From: Prevotellaceae bacterium
Lineage (GTDB): Bacteria; Bacteroidota; Bacteroidia; Bacteroidales; Bacteroidaceae
Length of the DNA stretch: 35,210 bases
Assembly (NCBI GenBank): GCA_003150315.1
Contig: QAML01000101.1
Location: forward strand, 68,623 to 103,832
Reading direction: 5' to 3'
The position numbers and the translations under genes are program-made. The notes under the pieces were generated by a model that was given only the letters and a program-made list of their open reading frames with translations, had not been told where the DNA came from and searched no databases. Of this stretch, positions 1 through 7,130 are shown in pieces; position 1 is the first letter of the stretch; each line of letters opens with the position of its first letter.

Positions 1-74
1 ATATTTTGAAATAAGTGCCTTGTATTTTAAAATATATGGCTTGTATTTTTCATTACATGCCTTATGTGTTTTTG
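1..74 (-). repeat. Intergenic AAGGC-box palindromic repeat, copy 1 (left edge cut)
   Basis: First of seven related elements in the window, cut by the left edge. It shows three GCCTT/GGCTT boxes about 21 bp apart, separated by AT-rich spacers of the ATTTTAAAATA type, and it ends in a T-run. Read on the minus strand it matches copy 4 (14410-14496) almost base for base, so the two are inverted relative to each other. It lies downstream of yebC. Confidence 0.85.
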
Positions 75-166
75 GGGATATACATAACCGGTTTTTGTAT
101 GTCTTTGCAGGGTAGAAAACATCGGTTGTGATTACACAAAATAAAAAGAAAAGTTTTTGGGAGAAT

Positions 167-207
167 ATATAAAAAATGCGTTGGAAGAATTACCTCCAAC
201 GCATTTT
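167..207 (-). terminator. Intrinsic terminator after yebC
   Basis: A perfect 13-bp stem (173-185 pairing with 195-207) surrounds a 9-nt loop. On the minus strand it is followed by a run of T residues. It starts 17 bases past the yebC stop codon and fits termination of the pheT-yebC transcript. Confidence 0.8.
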
Positions 208-224
208 CTTGTTTTTCGAAAATA

Positions 225-965
225 TTATTCGGCAGGTTCTTCCGCAGGTTTCATATTTGTATATACATTCTGCACATCGTCAAAATCTTCAAGTAAACCT
301 ACCATCTTGTCAATGGTTTCGCGCTCTTCGGGTTTTACATCCTTGAGATCATTGGGAATATATGTAAATTCTGCACCGATTACATCGAAGCCTTTCTCCT
401 CAAGATATTGCTGAATTTGTCCGAAACTTTTAGGATCTCCGTATATGGTGATTGAATTTTCTTCTTCGTCCTCGTCATACTCGTCTTCAACTCCGTAATC
501 AATGAGGTCAAGAATAAGTTCGTCCATATCCAATCCGTCCTTTTTATGGAAAGAGAAAACACTTTTATGGTCGAAAAGGAATGCCAACGAACCCATTGTT
601 CCGAGGTTCCCGGAAAATTTGTTGAATATAGAACGTACATCGGCCACTGTGCGGGTGGGGTTGTCTGTAAGTGTGTCAACGAAGATAGCGATTCCGTGAG
701 GACCGTATCCTTCGTAAGTCATATTTTTGTAATCACTTTGATCTTTGTCGCAAGCGTTCTTAATGGCGCGTTGAATATTGTCTTTGGGCATATTTTCACG
801 CTTCGCGTTTGCGATGATAGCACGTAGATGCGGATTGTTTTCTGGTTCCGGTCCGCCCTCGCGTACTGCTATGGTGATTTGTTTTCCGATTTTGGTGAAC
901 GTGCGAGCCATATGCCCCCAACGTTTCAGTTTTGTTGCCTTGCGGTATTCAAATGCTCTTCCCAT
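225..965 (-). CDS. yebC: YebC/PmpR-family protein (TACO1 family)
   Basis: This is a full-length YebC/PmpR/TACO1-family protein of 246 residues. Members were first annotated as transcriptional regulators; several bacterial members and mitochondrial TACO1 are now linked to translation through polyproline or difficult stretches. The N-terminus reads MGRAFEYRKATKLKRW, the form I associate with Bacteroidetes in place of the proteobacterial MAGHSKWANIKHRK. The core holds the family's NNPHLRAIIANAKRENMPKDNI helical region in parts and the motif YEGYGPHGIAI. An acidic stretch DEYDEDEEEN lies near residue 160, and the last residues are acidic (EEPAE). It starts 37 bp after pheT on the same strand with no promoter visible between them, so it is probably co-transcribed with pheT. 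That pairing with a tRNA synthetase fits a translation role. Confidence 0.95.
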   Translation of the reverse strand: MGRAFEYRKATKLKRWGHMARTFTKIGKQITIAVREGGPEPENNPHLRAIIANAKRENMPKDNIQRAIKNACDKDQSDYKNMTYEGYGPHGIAIFVDTLTDNPTRTVADVRSIFNKFSGNLGTMGSLAFLFDHKSVFSFHKKDGLDMDELILDLIDYGVEDEYDEDEEENSITIYGDPKSFGQIQQYLEEKGFDVIGAEFTYIPNDLKDVKPEERETIDKMVGLLEDFDDVQNVYTNMKPAEEPAE

Positions 966-1002
966 TGGTTTGAAATTTTTGTGTTTTTATATTTGAATGT
1001 TT

Positions 1003-3465
1003 TTATCTTTGTTGTGCTCCGATTTCGCGTGCAAGGTTGTTCATTATATTTTTCATAACCTTGTCGGTGCGTTCATCGGTAAGCGTTTTCTCTGAATCTT
1101 CAAGAATGAAATTAACAGCGTAACTCTTCATGCCTTCGCCGATGTTTTTGCCTTCGTAAACGTCAAAAAGTTCAACACTCTTCAGCAGTTTCTTTTCGGT
1201 ACTGCGTGCAATGCGTTCGATGTCTGCGAATTTTACGTCTGACTTTACAAGAAGAGCAAGATCACGGCTTACCGGCGGGAATTTGCTTAGCTTGGAGTAA
1301 ACCACCTTGTTTTTGCGTGTAAGCTTCATGAGGTTTGTCCAATTTATGTCGGCAAAGAATACATCGCCTGATATATCAAGTTTTTGCAGAATTCCGTGCT
1401 TTACAATTCCCAAAACGGCAATGTCTTTTCCGTTATGCGCCGTGTATTTCAATGTAACGCTCATCAAATCGCTTTCTGCGTTTTCACTTATGTTCAAAGC
1501 CTGAGCCTGTACTCCGAGTCTGCGGAAAACATTTTCCACATGTGCCTTAAGTTCGTAAATACTCGTTTTCTCGTTTTCTTTTATCCAAGAATTGTGTTCT
1601 CGTTTTCCTGCAAGCCACATACCCAAGTGGAGTTCTTCGCTGTAAGCTGTCATGTGGTTGTCGCTAAGTTTGGAAGCATCGTAATGATAGCAGTTTCCAA
1701 ACTCAAAGAAACGCAGATCTTCGATTTTTCTATTGAGGTTTCGTTTAATGTTTTCCAGTCCTCCGAATAGCAAAGTCTGTCTCATTACACCCAAGTCGGA
1801 ACTTAGCGGGTTCATTATCTTGACAGCCTTGTTCAGCGACAGGTTTTCGAGAGTTTCGTAATAAGAAGTTTTGGTCAGAGAATTGTTCATTACTTCGTTA
1901 AAACCGTAACCCACGAGTTGTTCACTGACCAAATCGCGAAGTTTATGCGAACGGTCTTCCTCACCTTCTATTGTGAGAGTTGAGTTTATGGAAGTAGGAA
2001 TCTCAACATTATTATAGCCGTAAATGCGAAGGATGTCCTCTACAACATCGCAGGGACGGGTTACGTCAACTCTGTATGGAGGAACGGCAAGTTTCAAACC
2101 GTTGTCACTATCTTCGAGAATTTTCATTTCAAGGCTCGTAACGATTTCCTTGATTATATTCTTGTCGATTACCTTTCCCATTAAGTTGAAAGCGTATTCG
2201 TAGTCCAAGTCAACGATAAAGTCTTTTGCTTCTTCTTTTCTTACGTCTTTTATGCTCATGGATATTTTTCCGCCTGCAAGTTCCTTGGCAAGCATTGCCG
2301 CTTGTTTGAGAGCGTAAATCTGACCATTGGGATCAATTCCGCGTTCAAAGCGAAAACTAGCATCAGTTGAGAGTCCGTGTCTGCGAGCACTCTTGCGAAT
2401 CCAGGTAGGATTGAAATAGGCACTCTCAAAAAGCACATCTTTTGTTGTGTCATAGGTTCCCGAGCCTTTTCCTCCGAAAACGCCGGCAATACACATGGGT
2501 TCTTCTGCATTGCAAATGGCAAGATCTTTTTCGGAAAGCTTGTGTTCCACACCGTCAAGGGTTATGAACGGTGTGCCTTCGGGCATTGTGCGAACAACAA
2601 CCTTGTTGCCTTTAATCATGTCTGCGTCAAAGCAGTGCAAGGGCTGCCCGTAAGCCATCATGATGTAGTTTGTTATGTCCACAATGTTGTTTATGGAGCG
2701 CAAACCTATGGTTTCGAGTTTTGTTTTCAGCCATTCGGGACTTTCTTTTACCTCGCAGTCTTTTACGGTTATGGCACAATATCTCGGACAAGCCTCGCTG
2801 TTTTCCACTTCTATGTCGATGTTCAAATCTTCATTGTCTATTTTGAAATCATCTACCGAAGGGCGGTGAATACTCGTCTCATAACCGTTGCGAACAAGCC
2901 ATGCATAAAGGTCGCGTGCCACTCCGTAGTGTGAACATGCGTCAGCCCTGTTGGGAGTAATGTCTATTTCTATTACATAGTCGCTTTCGAGGTTGTAATA
3001 TTCGGCTGCGGGGGTGCCGGGCTTGGTGTCTTGAGGAAGCACAATGATTCCGTTGTGGTCTTTTCCCACGCCAATTTCGTCTTCTGCGCAAATCATTCCA
3101 TAGCTGTCTATACCGCGCAAACGGGATTTCTTGATTTTGAATTCTTTGTCGCCGTCATAGAGTACGCATCCTATGGTTGCCACCATTACTTTTTGACCTT
3201 TTGCAATATTTGACGCTCCGCATACTATTTGAACGGGTTCTTTTTCTCCCAAATTCACGGAGCACACGTGCATGTGGTCGCTGTCGGGGTGGGGATCACA
3301 CTCCAAAACTTCGCCAACTACGATACCTTTCAGTCCGCCACGAATAGCAGGAACTTCTTCAAGGGAATCTACTTCAAGACCTTCCGATGTCAGAGCATCG
3401 GCAACTTGTTGCGGAGTAAGAGAAAAGTCCACATACTCTTTAAGCCATTTATATGAAATGTTCAT
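1003..3465 (-). CDS. pheT: Phenylalanyl-tRNA synthetase beta subunit
   Basis: This is the beta chain of the (alpha-beta)2 enzyme that charges tRNA-Phe with phenylalanine in the cytoplasm. It has 820 residues, the family's normal length. In order it shows an N-terminal segment MNISYKWLKEYVDF, an EMAP-II-like tRNA-binding domain (about 39-150, with GEVLECDPHPDSDHMHVC), the B3/B4 domain (about 205-375), B5 (about 400-475), the catalytic-like core, and a C-terminal FDX-ACB domain (about 725-818, with FPPVSRDLALLV). The open frame extends 25 codons upstream to 3540. I chose the ATG at 3465 because MNIS is the usual family N-terminus and because the upstream ATG sits on the predicted -7 promoter box. 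pheS is not in the window. yebC follows 37 bp downstream. Confidence 0.97.
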   Translation of the reverse strand: MNISYKWLKEYVDFSLTPQQVADALTSEGLEVDSLEEVPAIRGGLKGIVVGEVLECDPHPDSDHMHVCSVNLGEKEPVQIVCGASNIAKGQKVMVATIGCVLYDGDKEFKIKKSRLRGIDSYGMICAEDEIGVGKDHNGIIVLPQDTKPGTPAAEYYNLESDYVIEIDITPNRADACSHYGVARDLYAWLVRNGYETSIHRPSVDDFKIDNEDLNIDIEVENSEACPRYCAITVKDCEVKESPEWLKTKLETIGLRSINNIVDITNYIMMAYGQPLHCFDADMIKGNKVVVRTMPEGTPFITLDGVEHKLSEKDLAICNAEEPMCIAGVFGGKGSGTYDTTKDVLFESAYFNPTWIRKSARRHGLSTDASFRFERGIDPNGQIYALKQAAMLAKELAGGKISMSIKDVRKEEAKDFIVDLDYEYAFNLMGKVIDKNIIKEIVTSLEMKILEDSDNGLKLAVPPYRVDVTRPCDVVEDILRIYGYNNVEIPTSINSTLTIEGEEDRSHKLRDLVSEQLVGYGFNEVMNNSLTKTSYYETLENLSLNKAVKIMNPLSSDLGVMRQTLLFGGLENIKRNLNRKIEDLRFFEFGNCYHYDASKLSDNHMTAYSEELHLGMWLAGKREHNSWIKENEKTSIYELKAHVENVFRRLGVQAQALNISENAESDLMSVTLKYTAHNGKDIAVLGIVKHGILQKLDISGDVFFADINWTNLMKLTRKNKVVYSKLSKFPPVSRDLALLVKSDVKFADIERIARSTEKKLLKSVELFDVYEGKNIGEGMKSYAVNFILEDSEKTLTDERTDKVMKNIMNNLAREIGAQQR

Positions 3466-3537
3466 AATCTGATTATTTGCAGTAGTGTTAGTTTGCGCTG
3501 TGAAAGTTGTTTGAGCTGCACATACGCAATTCGAACG

Positions 3538-3545
3538 CAAAATTA
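3538..3545 (-). promoter_or_regulatory. Putative -7 box of the pheT promoter
   Basis: On the minus strand this reads TAATTTTG, an exact match to the Bacteroidetes -7 consensus TAnnTTTG. The predicted start of transcription lies near 3531, leaving a leader of about 65 nt before the chosen pheT start. No good TTG at -33 is visible. Confidence 0.5.
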
Positions 3546-3816
3546 CAACTTATTGAATTAATTATGAAACAAAAGAGGCAAAAATCCCAGGAGCAGGGAA
3601 CAGTTGCGGCATTTTGGGGATGTAAGAAAGAATGTTGCCGATAAACGAGAAGTTTTATGTAGGAACAAAAAACAACGGGTACTTTGAATTTTTAATGTCA
3701 TGCCGGAAAATCTTACGTAAAAGTCGCGAAAGAAGCTAACGGGTTAAAAATCAAACAAATAACATGAATTTGGAAGAGTGGTGTAAGTTGTTGTTTATCA
3801 GAGGCTTGACGCGGCT

Positions 3817-3904
3817 AAAAATATAAGGCATATATTTTGAAATACAAGGCACTTATTTTAAAATATGTGCCTTGTGTTTTTTACGACAAGCCTTATGTTT
3901 TTTT
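3817..3904 (+). repeat. Intergenic AAGGC-box palindromic repeat, copy 2
   Basis: It has two AAGGC boxes on the left at 21-bp spacing and two GCCTT boxes on the right. The central palindrome AAGGCAC...GTGCCTT has an AT-only core. It ends in a T-run. Unlike most copies it lies between two divergent genes, where a terminator would not be expected. Confidence 0.9.
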
Positions 3905-4051
3905 GCAATAAAGCACAGTGTATAAAATTATGTCGTCTCATATGCAATTGCGAGAGATTCGTTCACTGTAAAAACGCTTGTAAAAATGCGTGGAAAACAT
4001 GTGTGCTGCAATAAAATGCATGTGTCTGATTAAAAAGCAAAATTAAATTAG

Positions 4052-4059
4052 TACTTTTG
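4052..4059 (+). promoter_or_regulatory. Putative -7 box of the five-gene operon
   Basis: TACTTTTG matches TAnnTTTG exactly and lies 45 bp before the first start codon. The leader is A-rich with no Shine-Dalgarno sequence, as is usual in Bacteroidetes. No clear TTG element lies at the expected distance upstream. Confidence 0.5.
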
Positions 4060-4104
4060 TAACCAAATATAAAAACATTCATAAAACAAGATTTGCCTTA
4101 ACCA

Positions 4105-5277
4105 ATGAGAATACATTATATCCTCTTAGTATGTGTTTTTCTATTAACAAGTTGTGATAAAACAAAGATTTCGTGGGATTCGGGTGAAAAAGAAAATTTG
4201 GAAGAATGCAAGGTGAATCTGTATGTTGAGAATTCGGGCAGCATGGAAGGATACATGCACGACGGATTTGAGTTTAAGGATGCTGTTTTCGGGTATGTTA
4301 CGGCAATAAACAAGTATGTTGATGATACGCGGTTCTTTTATATAAACAGCAAAATAGTTCCTAACAGAATTTCATTGGAAAACTTGACCGGTTCGTTTGA
4401 TGCTGCTGCTTTCAAGGCTGGTGGCGGAGACCGAAGTTCCACTAATCTTGCCGCAATGTTGAAAATGATTTTGAAGGAACAGCAAAAGAATACGGTTTCT
4501 GTGTTTGTGAGCGATTGCATATTGGATTTGCCCAAAGGAGCAGCCAAGAATTATTTCATAAACAACCAAATAGCCATAGAAGCCATAGTAAGCAAGAAAT
4601 TAAAAAAGCAGAAGGACTTGACTTTTGTGGTATTCAGACTTATGTCTCGCTTTTATGGCAAGTATTACAATTCGACAGGAAGCTCCACAGTCAATGCCAT
4701 GCGTCCTTATTATGTGTTCCTGATAGGCAACGGCAGTCTTGTGAGTCAATTGATGAGGAAAGTTCCTTTGGCTGACATACCCAATGCCAAAGTAACCTGT
4801 ATGGTGGCATATATCAACAATCATGTTCCTGCAATGACCATTACAAATTCAACGGGAAGACTTTTCAAGAAAAACAAATGTAATTTGCTTCCAGAGAAAG
4901 GCTCTGACAATTACAGAATAAAGATTCTTGCGGATTTGAGTTCCGCTTTCATACAGGAAGATTCGCTTGCAAATAAGAATCTTTACAAAAGTTCCGACAG
5001 ACAATTCAAATTGGAATATGTTGAAAAGATAAAAGACCCGGAAAGTCCCTATACGCATATTCTGACGGTAAGCACCCCGCAAAGTGTGCAACCGACCAAG
5101 GAACGAATAAGCATAGGAAAACAGGAAACTCCTATATGGATAGATCAGGCAAATGACGACACCGGAGTTTTCATAGGGCGTAAGACCACTGGCATAAAGT
5201 ATGTGCTCAACGGCATTGGCAGTGCTTATACGGACGAAGATATAGTTGAGATGAAATTTTCGATAAAAAAGAATTAG
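4105..5277 (+). CDS. Lipoprotein with a vWA-like domain (first gene of the five-gene operon)
   Basis: A 390-residue protein of unknown specific function. A type II signal peptide is clear: hydrophobic residues 5-14 followed by LLTSC with the lipidated cysteine at 17, so it is anchored to an envelope membrane. Residues 36-140 look like a von Willebrand factor A domain. VNLYVENSGSM carries a MIDAS-like Glu42-x-Ser44-x-Ser46 (the usual first residue is Asp), Thr113 in RSSTNLAAML fits the MIDAS threonine, and VSVFVSDCILD supplies the later strand with Asp137. The C-terminal 200 residues have no motif I recognise; they contain probable beta-strands. The stop codon is one base before the next gene, which indicates co-translation with the membrane protein. 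The vWA call is from motif order only. A substitute metal-binding or protein-binding module is the role I infer. Confidence 0.72.
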   Translation: MRIHYILLVCVFLLTSCDKTKISWDSGEKENLEECKVNLYVENSGSMEGYMHDGFEFKDAVFGYVTAINKYVDDTRFFYINSKIVPNRISLENLTGSFDAAAFKAGGGDRSSTNLAAMLKMILKEQQKNTVSVFVSDCILDLPKGAAKNYFINNQIAIEAIVSKKLKKQKDLTFVVFRLMSRFYGKYYNSTGSSTVNAMRPYYVFLIGNGSLVSQLMRKVPLADIPNAKVTCMVAYINNHVPAMTITNSTGRLFKKNKCNLLPEKGSDNYRIKILADLSSAFIQEDSLANKNLYKSSDRQFKLEYVEKIKDPESPYTHILTVSTPQSVQPTKERISIGKQETPIWIDQANDDTGVFIGRKTTGIKYVLNGIGSAYTDEDIVEMKFSIKKN

Positions 5278-5278
5278 T

Positions 5279-5725
5279 ATGAACGATTTGTTTGGCAGTA
5301 TATTCGGGCTGTTTCAAAATATATATGGAATACCGCTCTCAAATTTTATGTACGAAGACGGGAGATTATATTCCCAGATAGGAATGGCGATGGTAGTGGT
5401 GAGCATTGTAGTATGTGCGGTGTTTTATTACGTAATAAACCATCCGGCTTTGAATTCTTGGAAAGGTTGGGGCATGTCTTTGCTGATAAATTCCGTGATA
5501 AATTTCTTAATGTCATGGTTGCGTGTGCTCGGAATTTATAATTCGGGAGCAATGGTCGAGACAAATTTGTCAAATGGAGAGGCAGTACCTATAGATGTAT
5601 CGACTTTTGACATTGTAAATTTCGGAGTGGCAACGGCAATCGTATCAGCGGTGTTCTATGTATTGATTTCGTTTTTTATAAAACGCAAAAGTGTGAATTG
5701 TTCTCATTATCCCCACATAAAATAA
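5279..5725 (+). CDS. Small three-helix membrane protein (second gene of the operon)
   Basis: I do not recognise this family. The 148-residue protein has three predicted membrane segments at about 33-53, 63-85 and 112-134. The N-terminal 30 residues are amphipathic, and the loop at 86-110 is polar and acidic. The C-terminal tail is short and basic (KRKSVNC). There is no cleavable signal peptide, so it is probably an inner-membrane protein. It begins one base after the lipoprotein stop and ends nine bases before the tubulin-like gene. The context suggests it could anchor or recruit the cytoplasmic tubulin-like and actin-like partners to the membrane and connect them to the lipoprotein on the other side. 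That role is an inference from gene order. Confidence 0.75.
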   Translation: MNDLFGSIFGLFQNIYGIPLSNFMYEDGRLYSQIGMAMVVVSIVVCAVFYYVINHPALNSWKGWGMSLLINSVINFLMSWLRVLGIYNSGAMVETNLSNGEAVPIDVSTFDIVNFGVATAIVSAVFYVLISFFIKRKSVNCSHYPHIK

Positions 5726-5734
5726 AGAAATAAT

Positions 5735-7129
5735 ATGTCAAAGTGTTATGTGTTCGCAATAGGAGGAACAGGTTCGCGTGTGCTGCGGGCACTTACGATG
5801 CTTCTTGCAGGAAATGTAAAAATCAACACGGAAGAGATAGTGCCGATTATAATAGACCCGGACGTTTCCAATGCCGATTTGACCCGTGCGGTGAAACTCA
5901 TGGATTGTTATAACAGCATAAAAGAATGTATAGGAGAAGGCAATTGCGGATTTTTTAATAAGAAACTCTCCAAACTGAATACGAACTATTCCATACCTGT
6001 ATCGAATACAAGCGATATGACATTTGAGAACTTCATGGACGTGGCTTCAATGAGCAAGGAGAATCAGGCACTTGTTAATATGCTTTTCAGCAAAAAAAAT
6101 CTGAAAAGTTCCATGAAAGTAGGTTTTAAGGGCAATCCAAACGTGGGATGTGTGGTTTTGAACCAAATAATAAAGTCAAAGCAGTTCGCGGAATTCGCCA
6201 ATACATTTGTGGAAGGGGACAAAATTTTTATTATAAGCTCAATATTCGGCGGAACGGGTGCAAGTGGTTTTCCGCTTCTTTTGAAAACCCTGAGGAAAAG
6301 CACGGATTTTCCAAATTATTCCATTATAAACAACGCGGAGATAGGAGCAATATCCGTGCTCCCTTATTTTCGTGTAAGAAGTTCGAAAGAAAGCGAAATA
6401 GATTCTTCGACATTTGTTTCAAAAGCCGTGGCTGCGCTCGCTTATTATGAAAACAATATCTATAGAGACAAACTCATAAACGCTTTTTACTTTGCCGGCG
6501 ATGACGTTGCCAATGTTTACGACAATAATGAAGGCGGGCATTTACAGAAAAACCAGGCTCATTTAATAGAATTCATAGCTGCTACGGCAATTGTAGACTT
6601 TTGCAATAATCATTACGAACCAACGCAAAATTTGGAACTTGGAATAAAGGACGTAATTGACGAAGTGAATTTGGGAAAGTTTTATAAAGAAATTTCCGAG
6701 ATGGTTGACGGAACTTTGGCGCGCATGCTTTTGTTCGCGAATTGCCTCAGGTATAAATACGAATTTATTTCGTCTCCACACTTCAATGCAAATAATCTGC
6801 TGGATATGAAAAGTGATTTCTACGAGGGACAATTCTTGCGTAATTTGAAGAGTTTCTTGTCTTCTTATTTGGAATGGCTTATGGAAATGAGAGATAATGT
6901 TCGCAGTTTGAATATGTTCAAAGTGGAAAGTGGCAGAACACCGTTTGATATAGTGCCCAATGTTTCTCCGAAGTCGGTACATAGTATAAAGAGCAACTAC
7001 AATCTTTATTATGATCGTTTGAATACTGCGGCGGCAAAGCTTAAACGTAGTTCTAATCGCGAGAATAATTTCGTAAAAATGTTTTATGAAGCCACCAATA
7101 AACTTGTGGACGAGAAAATAAATTTCTAA
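5735..7129 (+). CDS. Tubulin/FtsZ-superfamily-like GTPase (third gene of the operon)
   Basis: A 464-residue protein resembling the divergent bacterial tubulin-like families (Tubulin_2 / FtsZ-like) rather than cell-division FtsZ. It opens with a strand and glycine loop, YVFAIGGTGSRV (Gly10-Gly11-Thr12-Gly13), as in tubulin loop T1. DPDVSN at 41-46 sits where loop T3 is expected. The tubulin signature region is FGGTGASGFP (GGTGASG at 172-178), a variant of GGGTGTG. The second half is mainly helical and has no FtsZ-type C-terminal tail. These features support nucleotide binding and possible polymerisation in the cytoplasm. It lies between the small membrane protein and the ATPase gene with gaps of nine and one bases. 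I am fairly sure of the superfamily and unsure of its function. Confidence 0.78.
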   Translation: MSKCYVFAIGGTGSRVLRALTMLLAGNVKINTEEIVPIIIDPDVSNADLTRAVKLMDCYNSIKECIGEGNCGFFNKKLSKLNTNYSIPVSNTSDMTFENFMDVASMSKENQALVNMLFSKKNLKSSMKVGFKGNPNVGCVVLNQIIKSKQFAEFANTFVEGDKIFIISSIFGGTGASGFPLLLKTLRKSTDFPNYSIINNAEIGAISVLPYFRVRSSKESEIDSSTFVSKAVAALAYYENNIYRDKLINAFYFAGDDVANVYDNNEGGHLQKNQAHLIEFIAATAIVDFCNNHYEPTQNLELGIKDVIDEVNLGKFYKEISEMVDGTLARMLLFANCLRYKYEFISSPHFNANNLLDMKSDFYEGQFLRNLKSFLSSYLEWLMEMRDNVRSLNMFKVESGRTPFDIVPNVSPKSVHSIKSNYNLYYDRLNTAAAKLKRSSNRENNFVKMFYEATNKLVDEKINF

Positions 7130-7130
7130 G

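Larger units (their letters stand above)
3466..4104. other. 639-bp divergent intergenic region between pheT and the five-gene operon
   Basis: It contains the putative pheT -7 box near its left side, repeat copy 2 (3817-3904) in the middle, and the operon's putative -7 box near its right side. The stretches 3546-3816 and 3905-4050 show no convincing coding frame, tRNA or riboswitch that I recognise. Confidence 0.7.
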
